From: Thermoplasmatota archaeon
GTDB taxonomy: Archaea > Thermoplasmatota > Thermoplasmata > RBG-16-68-12 > JAGMCJ01
Assembly: GCA_022848825.1 (NCBI GenBank)
Contig: JAJISH010000163.1
Coordinates: 1 to 6,787 of the forward strand
Length of the DNA: 6,787 nt
Reading direction: 5' to 3'
The notes beneath the pieces are model-generated. The model was not told the origin of the DNA. It did not search any database and saw only the letters and a program-made list of their open reading frames with translations. Below are positions 1 to 5,448 of this stretch, in pieces; positions within the stretch are counted from its first letter, which is position 1; the number at the start of each line of letters is the position of its first letter. The position numbers were made by a program, and so were the translations under genes.

Positions 1-1
1 C

Positions 2-490
2 GAATTGTCATGGTTGGAGGATCGACTCGGCTACCATTTCGAGGAGCCCGAATTGCTGCGGCGTGCGTTGATTCATCCTTCCGCCGGAGACGTCAAAGGC
101 GTTACGTCGGAGGATGTTGCATACTCTCTGCGACTTTCGTGGCTAGGGGATTCTGTCTTGCACATGGTCGTTTCGGACAAACTCCACTCCTTGTTTCCAA
201 CGGCCGCCAAAGACGAGCTTCATCGATGGCGCGTCGGCCTCACGACCAACAAGGTTCTCGGTCGTGTGGCCACCGGGCTCGGCCTAGAGGAGGGAATGGT
301 GATCGGGAGGAGTGTCAAGCAGAACCTGCAAGCGAAGGACAAGCACGTCATGCTCGCCGGAGCGCTTGAGGCCATATTCGGTGCAATCTTCGTGGATAGC
401 GGTTTTCGGAAAGCGCGAGCGGCAATCCGACGAGTGCTGACGAAGGATTTCGAGAAGCTCCTTGAACACGTCGAAGAGGCGGATGCCTGA
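2..490 (+). CDS. RNase III-fold protein, no dsRNA-binding domain, degenerate active site (5' end uncertain)
   Basis: The protein aligns through the whole RNase III endonuclease domain. Counting from the TTG at 5, it has the entry helix with ALIHPS (residues 21-26), the signature region LSWLGDSVL (44-52), and the second conserved helix LAGALEAIFGAIFVDS (117-132). RNase III dimers cut double-stranded RNA using four metal-binding acids (E. coli Glu41, Asp45, Asp114, Glu117). Here only the equivalents of Asp45 (Asp49) and Glu117 (Glu122) remain. Glu41 is Ser45, Asp114 is Gly119, and Glu38 is Leu42. The protein ends at residue 161 where a dsRNA-binding domain would normally follow, and no such domain is readable in the next 130 bases in any frame. 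The fold is clear, but catalysis is doubtful; it may be an RNA-binding or structural relative, as with mitoribosomal RNase III-like proteins. The frame is open to the window edge, so TTG at 5 may not be the start, although homologues begin only a few residues earlier. G+C is high (about 60% in two samples), like the right flank. Confidence 0.82.
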   Translation, partial: ELSWLEDRLGYHFEEPELLRRALIHPSAGDVKGVTSEDVAYSLRLSWLGDSVLHMVVSDKLHSLFPTAAKDELHRWRVGLTTNKVLGRVATGLGLEEGMVIGRSVKQNLQAKDKHVMLAGALEAIFGAIFVDSGFRKARAAIRRVLTKDFEKLLEHVEEADA

Positions 491-625
491 CCCTTCCGGG
501 AGTTCCTACATTCAAGTTGCCTGCCAATCCCCATGTGCATCCGATGCTCAACTGGGCTGAAGAGAGTGGAAGGAATGACAGACTTCAATGAGAACTGCGA
601 CAAGTCCTCCATCAAAGGGCTTACA
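491..625. other. Convergent intergenic region and possible composition boundary
   Basis: These 135 bases lie between the RNase III-like gene (+) and the membrane protein gene (-). No gene, dsRNA-binding domain remnant or strong terminator hairpin is visible. It marks the change from about 60% G+C on the left to about 47-52% on the right in hand-counted samples, so it could contain an island boundary. Confidence 0.35.
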
Positions 626-1252
626 TCAAACAGAGTTGTGCCCTTCTTGCGATAGAATGGCACACCTGAAATCTATCTCTCGGTTGACCTTCAAACCGTA
701 AGTATCGAATACGAAATGCCAGAAACCCGAGTGAGGAATCGTCACGTTGAAACGGTATGTCGCCCTGTCAAGACCCATATACAAGGGCTTCTTTGGTTCT
801 CCTTCGGTTCGCAGTAACTCGTAATTCTCGTCATCCACTATATAGAAATAGAAAAAATCGGATTCGGTTTCATCTGCCACGCCTTCCACTCTGCTCCCTT
901 CTTCGATGTACTCAGTTATCTTCTCCATGTCGCCTGGCTCGACCGAAATCTCTCTCACAACAGACCTCCTTATGGTCTTGGGTCTTGGCTTCTCCTTCTG
1001 GAACCTTGGCTGTGGAGTCTTCTCGGTGATGGGACCTGCACTTATACTCCGGAACACCTTCTTACCTACGGATCTATCAATCATTATCTTGCTCTTGTCG
1101 TGAGCTTGAATGACCTCACCGCTTGTGACCTTGGCAACCTGCTTTCTTTCGCCCTTCTTCTCTGAACGCCTCTTGAGGATCAGGTGAAGTATGATGCCCG
1201 AAACAACTGAGGCTACGATTGCACCCACTATTCCCAGAACCAAATCCTCCAT
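626..1252 (-). CDS. Membrane-anchored protein with C-terminal beta-rich (GOLD-like?) domain
   Basis: This is a predicted single-pass membrane protein of 208 residues. An N-terminal hydrophobic segment (about residues 3-26, LVLGIVGAIVASVV onward) is followed at once by the basic cluster KRRSEKKGERK, which by the positive-inside rule puts the rest in the cytoplasm. A polar Pro/Lys-rich linker (about 45-100) leads to a compact domain (about 100-200) of alternating hydrophobic strands, including DFFYFYIVD, ATYRFNVTIPHSGFWHFVFD and a late conserved-looking FRC. That pattern of a late aromatic strand after a Ser-Gly turn recalls GOLD/emp24-like beta sandwiches, but this is impression only. ATG at 1252 is preferred because it starts right before the membrane helix. 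An in-frame GTG at 1261 would add three residues. The gene converges on the RNase III-like gene with 135 bases between them. No function is assigned. Confidence 0.72.
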   Translation of the reverse strand: MEDLVLGIVGAIVASVVSGIILHLILKRRSEKKGERKQVAKVTSGEVIQAHDKSKIMIDRSVGKKVFRSISAGPITEKTPQPRFQKEKPRPKTIRRSVVREISVEPGDMEKITEYIEEGSRVEGVADETESDFFYFYIVDDENYELLRTEGEPKKPLYMGLDRATYRFNVTIPHSGFWHFVFDTYGLKVNREIDFRCAILSQEGHNSV

Positions 1253-1261
1253 TCCCACCAC

Positions 1262-1499
1262 AAGTACTCAGGTTTGGAAATGGCTCCGAAATACTTTAAG
1301 ATTCCTCCTACTTCCTCGTTTGCCACACTGCAACTTCGCACATCATCTACTGCGGAGTTCAAGTATTCTACTCATGGACGGCTCTTGCACGTCTCGGTCT
1401 TGAGGAACTGAGGAGATTCACATGTCAACGTTCACTACTGGGGCTTGAATGCTGGAGCTGATTGAGTGATAAGTCTAAGAAGCTCCACGATGATTATGT
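1262..1499. other. Divergent intergenic region
   Basis: These 238 bases separate the divergently transcribed membrane protein and metallopeptidase genes. The left end holds the TATA-like box for the minus-strand gene. For the plus-strand gene, the only candidate is a weak TGATAAGT at about 1467-1474, some 30 bases before the GTG start. No coding frame here looks protein-like, and no strong hairpin or repeat was seen. Confidence 0.5.
1290..1300 (-). promoter_or_regulatory. TATA-like box for the membrane protein gene at 1252
   Basis: Read on the minus strand the site is CTTAAAGTATT, a good archaeal TATA-box match, preceded by purine-rich AGGAAT as a possible BRE. Its centre lies about 43 bases before the ATG at 1252, placing a transcription start near 1268-1270 and giving a leader of under 20 bases. 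The fit is by eye only. Confidence 0.42.
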
Positions 1500-2516
1500 G
1501 TGGGTGATTGCGTGTCAACCCGGGCAAATCGAAACAGAAGTGAAGACTTGAGATCTCGGTGGCCATGGATAGTCTTGACATCGGTGCTCTTGGCTTTCCT
1601 GCTGGTCGCATTGTTCGTCCTGCCACCCCTCATTGAGGATACAGTCGAGGAACCCACACCTCGTTTCCTTCAATCCAGAGGTGTTCGATGGCGTGTGATG
1701 GTCGAGGAGCCAATACCATTTGTCGAGATTGAACCCATAATGCTGGTATTCACTGGCCAAGTTGACGAGTTGTTCAACATTCGAACATACGGCGTCTTGT
1801 ACGAGCACATTGAGGATGATGGAGTGTCTAACTACTCGGACTTCGGCAGAAGGCGCTATGCCAGCTTCCAACCACCGGACAAGGGTCCTGTCGAGATACC
1901 CATATATTTCCTTACGGGCTATGGGTGGAAGGAACACCCTCCTATGAGAATACCCGCCTGGGCAGTTCGAACACCTCAATACTACGGAGATTCCAGCAGT
2001 CTTCTTTTCAGAATCACGATAGCCAAGGAATCTGAGGAAACAGACTACGTTGGTTTGACCACCAATCGAGTGGACAATCTCATGATAATGCTGCACGAGT
2101 TTGGACACAACATGGGATTGAAGGACCTCTACTTGGGCGGTGACGTCCAGGGATGTGATGGTCTCCCCGTCGTAATGTCATCTGTGATGAATTTGGATAG
2201 GGAGTTCCAAGATTACGAAACCCCACCGAGGTTCGGCGGTCTCATTATGAACAGAACATGGAACATTCGTCCCGGCTATGATGGCGATGAACCATACGTT
2301 GTCTCGTCCATTGAAGAAGCGTACTTGGAGAACAACACTCTCTATTTCGTGTCATACAACATGCTGGAGCGAAGTGGAGGGGAGACTGTCAGGGGCAATG
2401 CCCATGTTAGCATATTTGACCTCAATCAGATCAGAGAGATGTGGACGATGGAGGAGGCCGCCTTCATAGGGATGGATGGACGATTCTCATATTCCTGTCC
2501 ACAGGAGTTCAAATAG
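1500..2516 (+). CDS. Membrane-anchored metzincin-like zinc metallopeptidase
   Basis: This 338-residue protein has a polar, basic N-terminus, one membrane helix (about residues 22-44, PWIVLTSVLLAFLLVALFV) and a large, probably extracytoplasmic domain. The catalytic signature is HEFGHNMGLKD at residues 199-209. His199 and His203 would bind zinc, Glu200 would be the general base, Gly206 sits at the metzincin turn, and Asp209 is in the third-ligand position. Asp as third ligand is known from snapalysin-type (M7) enzymes; most metzincins use His. About 20 residues later SSVMN (227-231) fits a Met-turn. The remaining ~100 residues are beta-rich and unassigned. GTG at 1500 is the first start after an in-frame stop at 1491; a second GTG at 1512 would remove four residues and is equally possible. 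No Shine-Dalgarno site is evident. It likely cleaves proteins or peptides at the cell surface, with the substrate unknown. G+C is lower than in the flanking host-like genes (52% in one sample). Confidence 0.83.
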   Translation: MGDCVSTRANRNRSEDLRSRWPWIVLTSVLLAFLLVALFVLPPLIEDTVEEPTPRFLQSRGVRWRVMVEEPIPFVEIEPIMLVFTGQVDELFNIRTYGVLYEHIEDDGVSNYSDFGRRRYASFQPPDKGPVEIPIYFLTGYGWKEHPPMRIPAWAVRTPQYYGDSSSLLFRITIAKESEETDYVGLTTNRVDNLMIMLHEFGHNMGLKDLYLGGDVQGCDGLPVVMSSVMNLDREFQDYETPPRFGGLIMNRTWNIRPGYDGDEPYVVSSIEEAYLENNTLYFVSYNMLERSGGETVRGNAHVSIFDLNQIREMWTMEEAAFIGMDGRFSYSCPQEFK

Positions 2517-2704
2517 CGAGATGTCGAAGGCAGACCTGAAATCATTGTCGGCCCACCAACCAGTGCAAGACCTACCTGTGGCTTTTCTGACAGCAAGGCT
2601 ATATGTAAGGAGGCGTCTCGAATGAGTTGACGCGCAAGGATGTCGAATCACAAGGAGGACTGCATCAGTTCCAATGGGATAGTCAGCAGAAAAAGGTCCT
2701 CCCA
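2517..2704. other. Convergent intergenic region with a tiny ORF
   Basis: These 188 bases lie between the 3' ends of the peptidase gene (+) and the unknown protein gene (-). A 34-codon plus-strand frame, ATG at 2521 to TGA at 2625, starts five bases after the peptidase stop codon but has no recognisable motif or ribosome site. A TATA-like GCTATATGTA at about 2599-2608 is followed only by very short frames. I call no gene here. Confidence 0.4.
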
Positions 2705-3598
2705 CTATTCTGTCAGTTGTACCTCCCACTCAAGTAGTGATTGGACTATTGCCACTGTCATCCTCATACCTAACTCAACATCAGCGTTTGAGGGACTCGC
2801 TATCCCATGAGTGCCATAGGCACTGAGAAAGCTATATGCCTGTCGCACTGTCCTTCGGCGAGTCTCGCTAGGAACGAGTTTCTCCAATCCTCTCGACCAG
2901 TTTGCTTCACCGGACAACTTCTTCACAAGGTTCTCGATGGCATTCCGGCATGAACTGAGTGCTTGTCGCCCAGAATCTGGGGTTCTTGCTTTGTAGACAG
3001 CGAATGCTCCTAGAACTGCTTCGAGTTCCGACGGATGCCCCGATAGAAGTGTAGTGAGCGAGTTTTCGTCGACAATGGCAGGAGCAGTGAATCTTCGAGC
3101 ATCGGTTTTGTCCAATTCCTTCTCCTTCTGACGGCGAGGCTCAATGAGTATGTCGGGTATATCCTCGTTCCAAACCAATCGTCTCTCCGAAAGCGCTTCG
3201 AGGAATGTGATGCCGTGAGCTAGCTTGGTTGTGGGTTTGACGAACTGCTGGCTTCGCATAAATCCTCGTGTCAGATGAGAGCTATTCCCCTTTCTTGTGA
3301 GGCCGCGCCTGAGCTCAGAGATCTGACTCAAGTGATCCTTCACTTGCGAAGCCCAGGTTTCGCTTTCCCTTTCGAGTTGCCTTTGACGTTTTAGGGCACT
3401 GTCTCGTGCAACCGCCTTCCCAAGTCTTGTAGCTCTTCTCTTGGATCCAGACAAATCAAAGAAGAAATCGAGAATATCAACTCCTGTTGAGACATTCCCA
3501 GAGATCGACTTCTGTGATTCAAGATTCTCCATCATGTTTGCATGGACACGGCGGCCTCTTGCTGCGATTTGTCGAAGAGTGTCACTAGGTTCAGGCAT
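2705..3598 (-). CDS. Protein of unknown function; helical C-terminus faintly HEPN/Abi-like
   Basis: I do not recognise this family. The 297-residue product is soluble, with no signal peptide or membrane helix. The N-terminal quarter is helical and basic. Residues about 50-105 are rich in Lys, Arg, Glu and Gln and look coiled-coil forming. The middle (about 140-180) is charged and probably a linker. The last ~110 residues are the best-folded part: hydrophobic helices, a Ser-Cys-Arg-Asn-Ala-Ile-Glu helix (about 216-222), then SAYGTHGIASPSNADVE (about 259-275) and a final amphipathic helix. An Arg-bearing first helix with a late His-Gly before a last helix recalls HEPN-type and Abi C-terminal domains of defence proteins. 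The classic Rx4-6H nuclease motif is not present, so this link is weak. ATG at 3598 is preferred over an in-frame TTG at 3610. It runs in the same direction as the recombinase gene but with ~470 bases between, so it probably has its own promoter. Confidence 0.7.
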   Translation of the reverse strand: MPEPSDTLRQIAARGRRVHANMMENLESQKSISGNVSTGVDILDFFFDLSGSKRRATRLGKAVARDSALKRQRQLERESETWASQVKDHLSQISELRRGLTRKGNSSHLTRGFMRSQQFVKPTTKLAHGITFLEALSERRLVWNEDIPDILIEPRRQKEKELDKTDARRFTAPAIVDENSLTTLLSGHPSELEAVLGAFAVYKARTPDSGRQALSSCRNAIENLVKKLSGEANWSRGLEKLVPSETRRRTVRQAYSFLSAYGTHGIASPSNADVELGMRMTVAIVQSLLEWEVQLTE

Positions 3599-4066
3599 GT
3601 ATCCAACCAACGTACTTGTACTAATTCATCCTTTGCTCAATCCCCTCCTCTGACAGCCAGACGATGTCCTTTGGGACATCAGACGGAAGCTCAGGCACAG
3701 TCTCCCGAAGGGAAGGCGAGCAAAGTCCAGAAGATGTGCTTCCATAGCGGTCCCTCGGGATGTTCCTTGCCTCAGAGGAGGGAGACATCCGACTAGGGCC
3801 CGTTCACTGCAAGGAACACTTCCTCCAATACATACCCAAATCCACACAGTCTGGAGCCAACCTCGGATTCGTAACGTGGAGACGGGATGTCGCGATGGCA
3901 GATGTTGTGGAGGGATTAAAATGCTCCACCACCGCAACGGCATAGGCATGCGTTGAGTGTAGTTAAGCCTTCTGGCTTCTTGTTTGTGAGATGCCTCTCT
4001 GGACTTGTTGACAAGAGATCTCCAAACCGCTTTGCCGGATGAAGAGACAAGAAAGGGAGAACCTGT
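3599..4066. other. 468-base gap without a convincing gene; possible decayed ORF
   Basis: No frame on either strand looks like an intact gene. A plus-strand frame from ATG 3664 is interrupted by TAG at 3745, then reopens and runs from ATG 3760 to TAG 3945. The second part contains EEGDIRLGPVHCKEHF and LGFVTWRRDVAMADVVEGLK, which look more protein-like than random, so a decayed or truncated gene is possible. The minus-strand 107-codon frame over the same bases is rich in Trp, Pro and Cys in the manner of a non-coding shadow. A 7-bp perfect hairpin lies at 3663-3680. The right part (3950-4066) holds the 3' flank of the recombinase gene, with only short pyrimidine runs on the minus strand and no strong terminator. 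Confidence 0.4.
3663..3680. repeat. 7-bp perfect inverted repeat
   Basis: GATGTCC at 3663-3669 and GGACATC at 3674-3680 are exact reverse complements around a four-base TTTG loop. It lies about 65 bases upstream of the ATG of the unknown protein gene (minus strand). It could be a protein-binding site for a dimeric regulator or an RNA hairpin. No T-run follows on either strand, so it is not an obvious terminator. Confidence 0.45.
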
Positions 4067-5257
4067 CTACTTTATCCCGAGTTCGACCATCTTCCTCATC
4101 AGTAGCTTTTGAACGTCTTCGTCCTGGAGTAATGTCGAGAACTTCTCATCCAGGCCTTCGATTTCATCCTGCATTGCCATGGCAGTCTGAACATCGAGGA
4201 TGGCTCCACATCTGTTACAGAACTTGCCTGTGGCTTTGTTGACCAGGTCACACCGGGGACACTTCTTCGGGGCCAGAGTGCTCTTCACTTCCGCTTCTTT
4301 GGACTTCAGTCCCCTCATCTTCAGTATGGCGTCGTCGACATCCCTTCCCGACAGATGCACATAGGTCGCAGGCATGTCCGAACCTCGAACCCAACCGAGA
4401 TACTGGTTCATCTGGGCCTCTGTCAGATGGTTTGCCAGGAACGTAGCTCTGCTGTGTCTGAAGTTGTGAGGGTTCACCTTCTTCTTAACATTCGTCTTCT
4501 TGGCGACCTGGACGAGCATCTTCCTGAGTGCTGGATACTTCAGGTATTGGCCTCTTCCAACGGTCCCAATCCCTACCCAGAGAAACGCGTCCGAATCCTC
4601 CCTCTGAGGGTGATTATCCAACCATTCCGCGAGATAGGGAGTTGAATCCAGTAAGGGAACGCGCCTCGCACCGGTCTTCCCATGGATGGCGATTCGAGTG
4701 AGGTCCTCCTCGAAGGAGACGTGCTTGATTCTCATGTTGAGAAGTTCCCCAACCCTGCATCCAGATTCCCAGAGCAGTGATATGATCGCCCGGTCTCGAG
4801 GAGTCCAGGCGACTGAGATCATCCGTTTGACTTCCTCTTCTGTCAGAAGCTCCTCAGGAAGCTTGTTGTTGTTTCTCTTATCAGTCGTCTTGATCCACTC
4901 AACACATTCCGGATATCTCTCTCCCCCGTTCAACCATCTGTAGAACACCTTGATCGTCTTTCTGAACTCCGTCTTTGATGCTTCTGCCAGATCCCCTTCT
5001 TCGACTTCATGAAGAACTCGCCGCAAGTCTTCTGCAGTTACATCCTGGAAGTCCTTGTCCAACATGCGAGCGAGCTTCGGCAGGTCATCTAAGTACCGCA
5101 GAATCCGAGCGTGTCCTATCCCTTCTGCGATTCGGTCCCGCTGGAACTTGAGAATCTTATCCTTGGAATCCTTGGAGATATCCTTCAGACCCTTGATCAT
5201 ACTCAACTTCCTCTTCAACTTCCCCTTGTAGTTGTAGAGGTCAATGCTTGCACTCAT
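4067..5257 (-). CDS. Tyrosine site-specific recombinase (integrase) with C-terminal zinc ribbon
   Basis: This 396-residue enzyme breaks and rejoins DNA through a covalent 3'-phosphotyrosine link. Residues about 30-115 are the helical core-binding (SAM-like) domain; about 135-315 is the catalytic domain. All active-site residues are present: Arg168 (ESGCRVGELL), Lys194 (HGKTGARRV), His264 and Arg267 (HNFRHSRAT), Trp289 in the His/Trp position (LGW) and the nucleophile Tyr299 (TYVHLSG). After the usual end of the family comes a zinc ribbon, Cys333-x2-Cys336 and Cys347-x2-Cys350, then an acidic, helical tail of about 45 residues. ATG at 5257 is the first start after an in-frame stop. No Shine-Dalgarno site is visible, and a weak TTAACTAA at 5290-5297 may be the TATA box. 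The gene lies 42 bases downstream of tRNA-Ser on the same strand, the usual arrangement for an element integrated in a tRNA gene. It appears intact, so excision may still be possible. Confidence 0.93.
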   Translation of the reverse strand: MSASIDLYNYKGKLKRKLSMIKGLKDISKDSKDKILKFQRDRIAEGIGHARILRYLDDLPKLARMLDKDFQDVTAEDLRRVLHEVEEGDLAEASKTEFRKTIKVFYRWLNGGERYPECVEWIKTTDKRNNNKLPEELLTEEEVKRMISVAWTPRDRAIISLLWESGCRVGELLNMRIKHVSFEEDLTRIAIHGKTGARRVPLLDSTPYLAEWLDNHPQREDSDAFLWVGIGTVGRGQYLKYPALRKMLVQVAKKTNVKKKVNPHNFRHSRATFLANHLTEAQMNQYLGWVRGSDMPATYVHLSGRDVDDAILKMRGLKSKEAEVKSTLAPKKCPRCDLVNKATGKFCNRCGAILDVQTAMAMQDEIEGLDEKFSTLLQDEDVQKLLMRKMVELGIK

Positions 5258-5278
5258 CGAGAGTGTATCGCATCGGTA

Positions 5279-5289
5279 GGATTTGAACC
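5279..5289 (-). other. T-arm-like sequence between tRNA-Ser and integrase
   Basis: The minus strand reads GGTTCAAATCC, an exact match to the tRNA T-loop pattern with two closing G-C pairs. The stem extends one more base pair (A-T) and then breaks, and no acceptor or anticodon arm can be drawn around it. It may be a tRNA relic, an attachment-site fragment, or chance. Confidence 0.3.
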
Positions 5290-5299
5290 TTTAGTTAAG

Positions 5300-5404
5300 C
5301 GCCGAGGGGGAGATTCGAACTCCCGCGGTGCAAAGCACCAGTGGCTGTCTCGATCGTCGAGACTCTCGAGGCCACCGCCGTAGGCCGGACTTAGCTACCT
5401 CGGC
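5300..5404 (-). tRNA. tRNA-Ser(CGA): tRNA-Ser(CGA) with an 18-base intron
   Basis: The minus strand folds as a class II tRNA. Acceptor GCCGAGG pairs with CCTCGGC, with G as discriminator. The D stem is short, as in serine tRNAs. Anticodon stem GTGGC pairs with GCCAC; the long variable arm is GGTGC-TTT-GCACC; the T arm is GGGAG-TTCGAAT-CTCCC. Removing the intron leaves the loop CTCGAGA, with anticodon CGA at 5366-5368, which reads the serine codon UCG. The long variable arm independently supports serine. CCA is not encoded, as in many archaea. The mature body is 87 bases. The integrase gene follows its 3' end by 42 bases on the same strand, so this tRNA is the probable integration target, and its sequence is intact on this side. 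Confidence 0.93.
5347..5364 (-). other. tRNA-Ser intron (canonical 37/38 position)
   Basis: The intron reads AGTCTCGACGATCGAGAC. With cuts after tRNA positions 37 and before 38, a textbook bulge-helix-bulge forms. The exon bases CTCG (32-35) pair with intron CGAG (5349-5352) as the 4-bp central helix. The two 3-base bulges AG|A and AC|A each carry a cut between the second and third base. The archaeal splicing endonuclease (EndA) recognises this structure. Confidence 0.85.
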
Positions 5405-5410
5405 CTGGTG

Positions 5411-5421
5411 CAAAAGCTATT
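5411..5421 (+). promoter_or_regulatory. TATA-like box for the ubiquitin-like gene
   Basis: CAAAAGCTATT on the plus strand combines an A-rich BRE-like stretch with a weak TATA core. It is centred about 33 bases before the ATG at 5449. The mRNA would be leaderless or nearly so. It lies within the same 44-base divergent spacer as the tRNA promoter. Confidence 0.3.
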
Positions 5422-5430
5422 AGGGAATGC

Positions 5431-5440
5431 GGAAATAACA
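5431..5440 (-). promoter_or_regulatory. TATA-like box for tRNA-Ser
   Basis: The minus strand reads TGTTATTTCC, with its TATA-like core about 30 bases before the tRNA 5' end. That fits transcription starting a few bases upstream of the mature end. The match to consensus is only fair. Confidence 0.3.
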
Positions 5441-5448
5441 CTATCGGT

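Noticed and set aside
497..505. CGGGAGTTC, a 9-base match to the T-arm region of tRNA-Ser, possible attachment site
   Set aside because: It is in the inverted orientation relative to the tRNA, whereas attachment sites flanking an integrated element are direct repeats, and the match does not extend.
220..663. 147-codon minus-strand open frame over the RNase III-like gene
   Set aside because: It overlaps a clear RNase III-fold frame and itself is Ser/Arg-rich without motifs.
1779..1787. ATTCGAAC, matching the T-loop of tRNA-Ser in direct orientation
   Set aside because: Eight bases only, inside the peptidase coding sequence, with no flanking similarity.
1515..2108. 197-codon open frame antisense to the peptidase gene
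   Set aside because: The plus-strand frame has a membrane helix, a zinc-peptidase motif and a Met-turn; the antisense translation shows no domain pattern.
2599..2608. GCTATATGTA as a plus-strand TATA box
   Set aside because: No credible gene starts downstream on that strand before the convergent gene begins.
2521..2625. 34-codon plus-strand frame just after the peptidase gene
   Set aside because: Too short, no recognisable pattern and no ribosome site; noted only in the intergenic entry.
3626..3949. 107-codon minus-strand open frame in the large gap
   Set aside because: Trp-, Pro- and Cys-rich composition, no ribosome site and no motif; likely non-coding.
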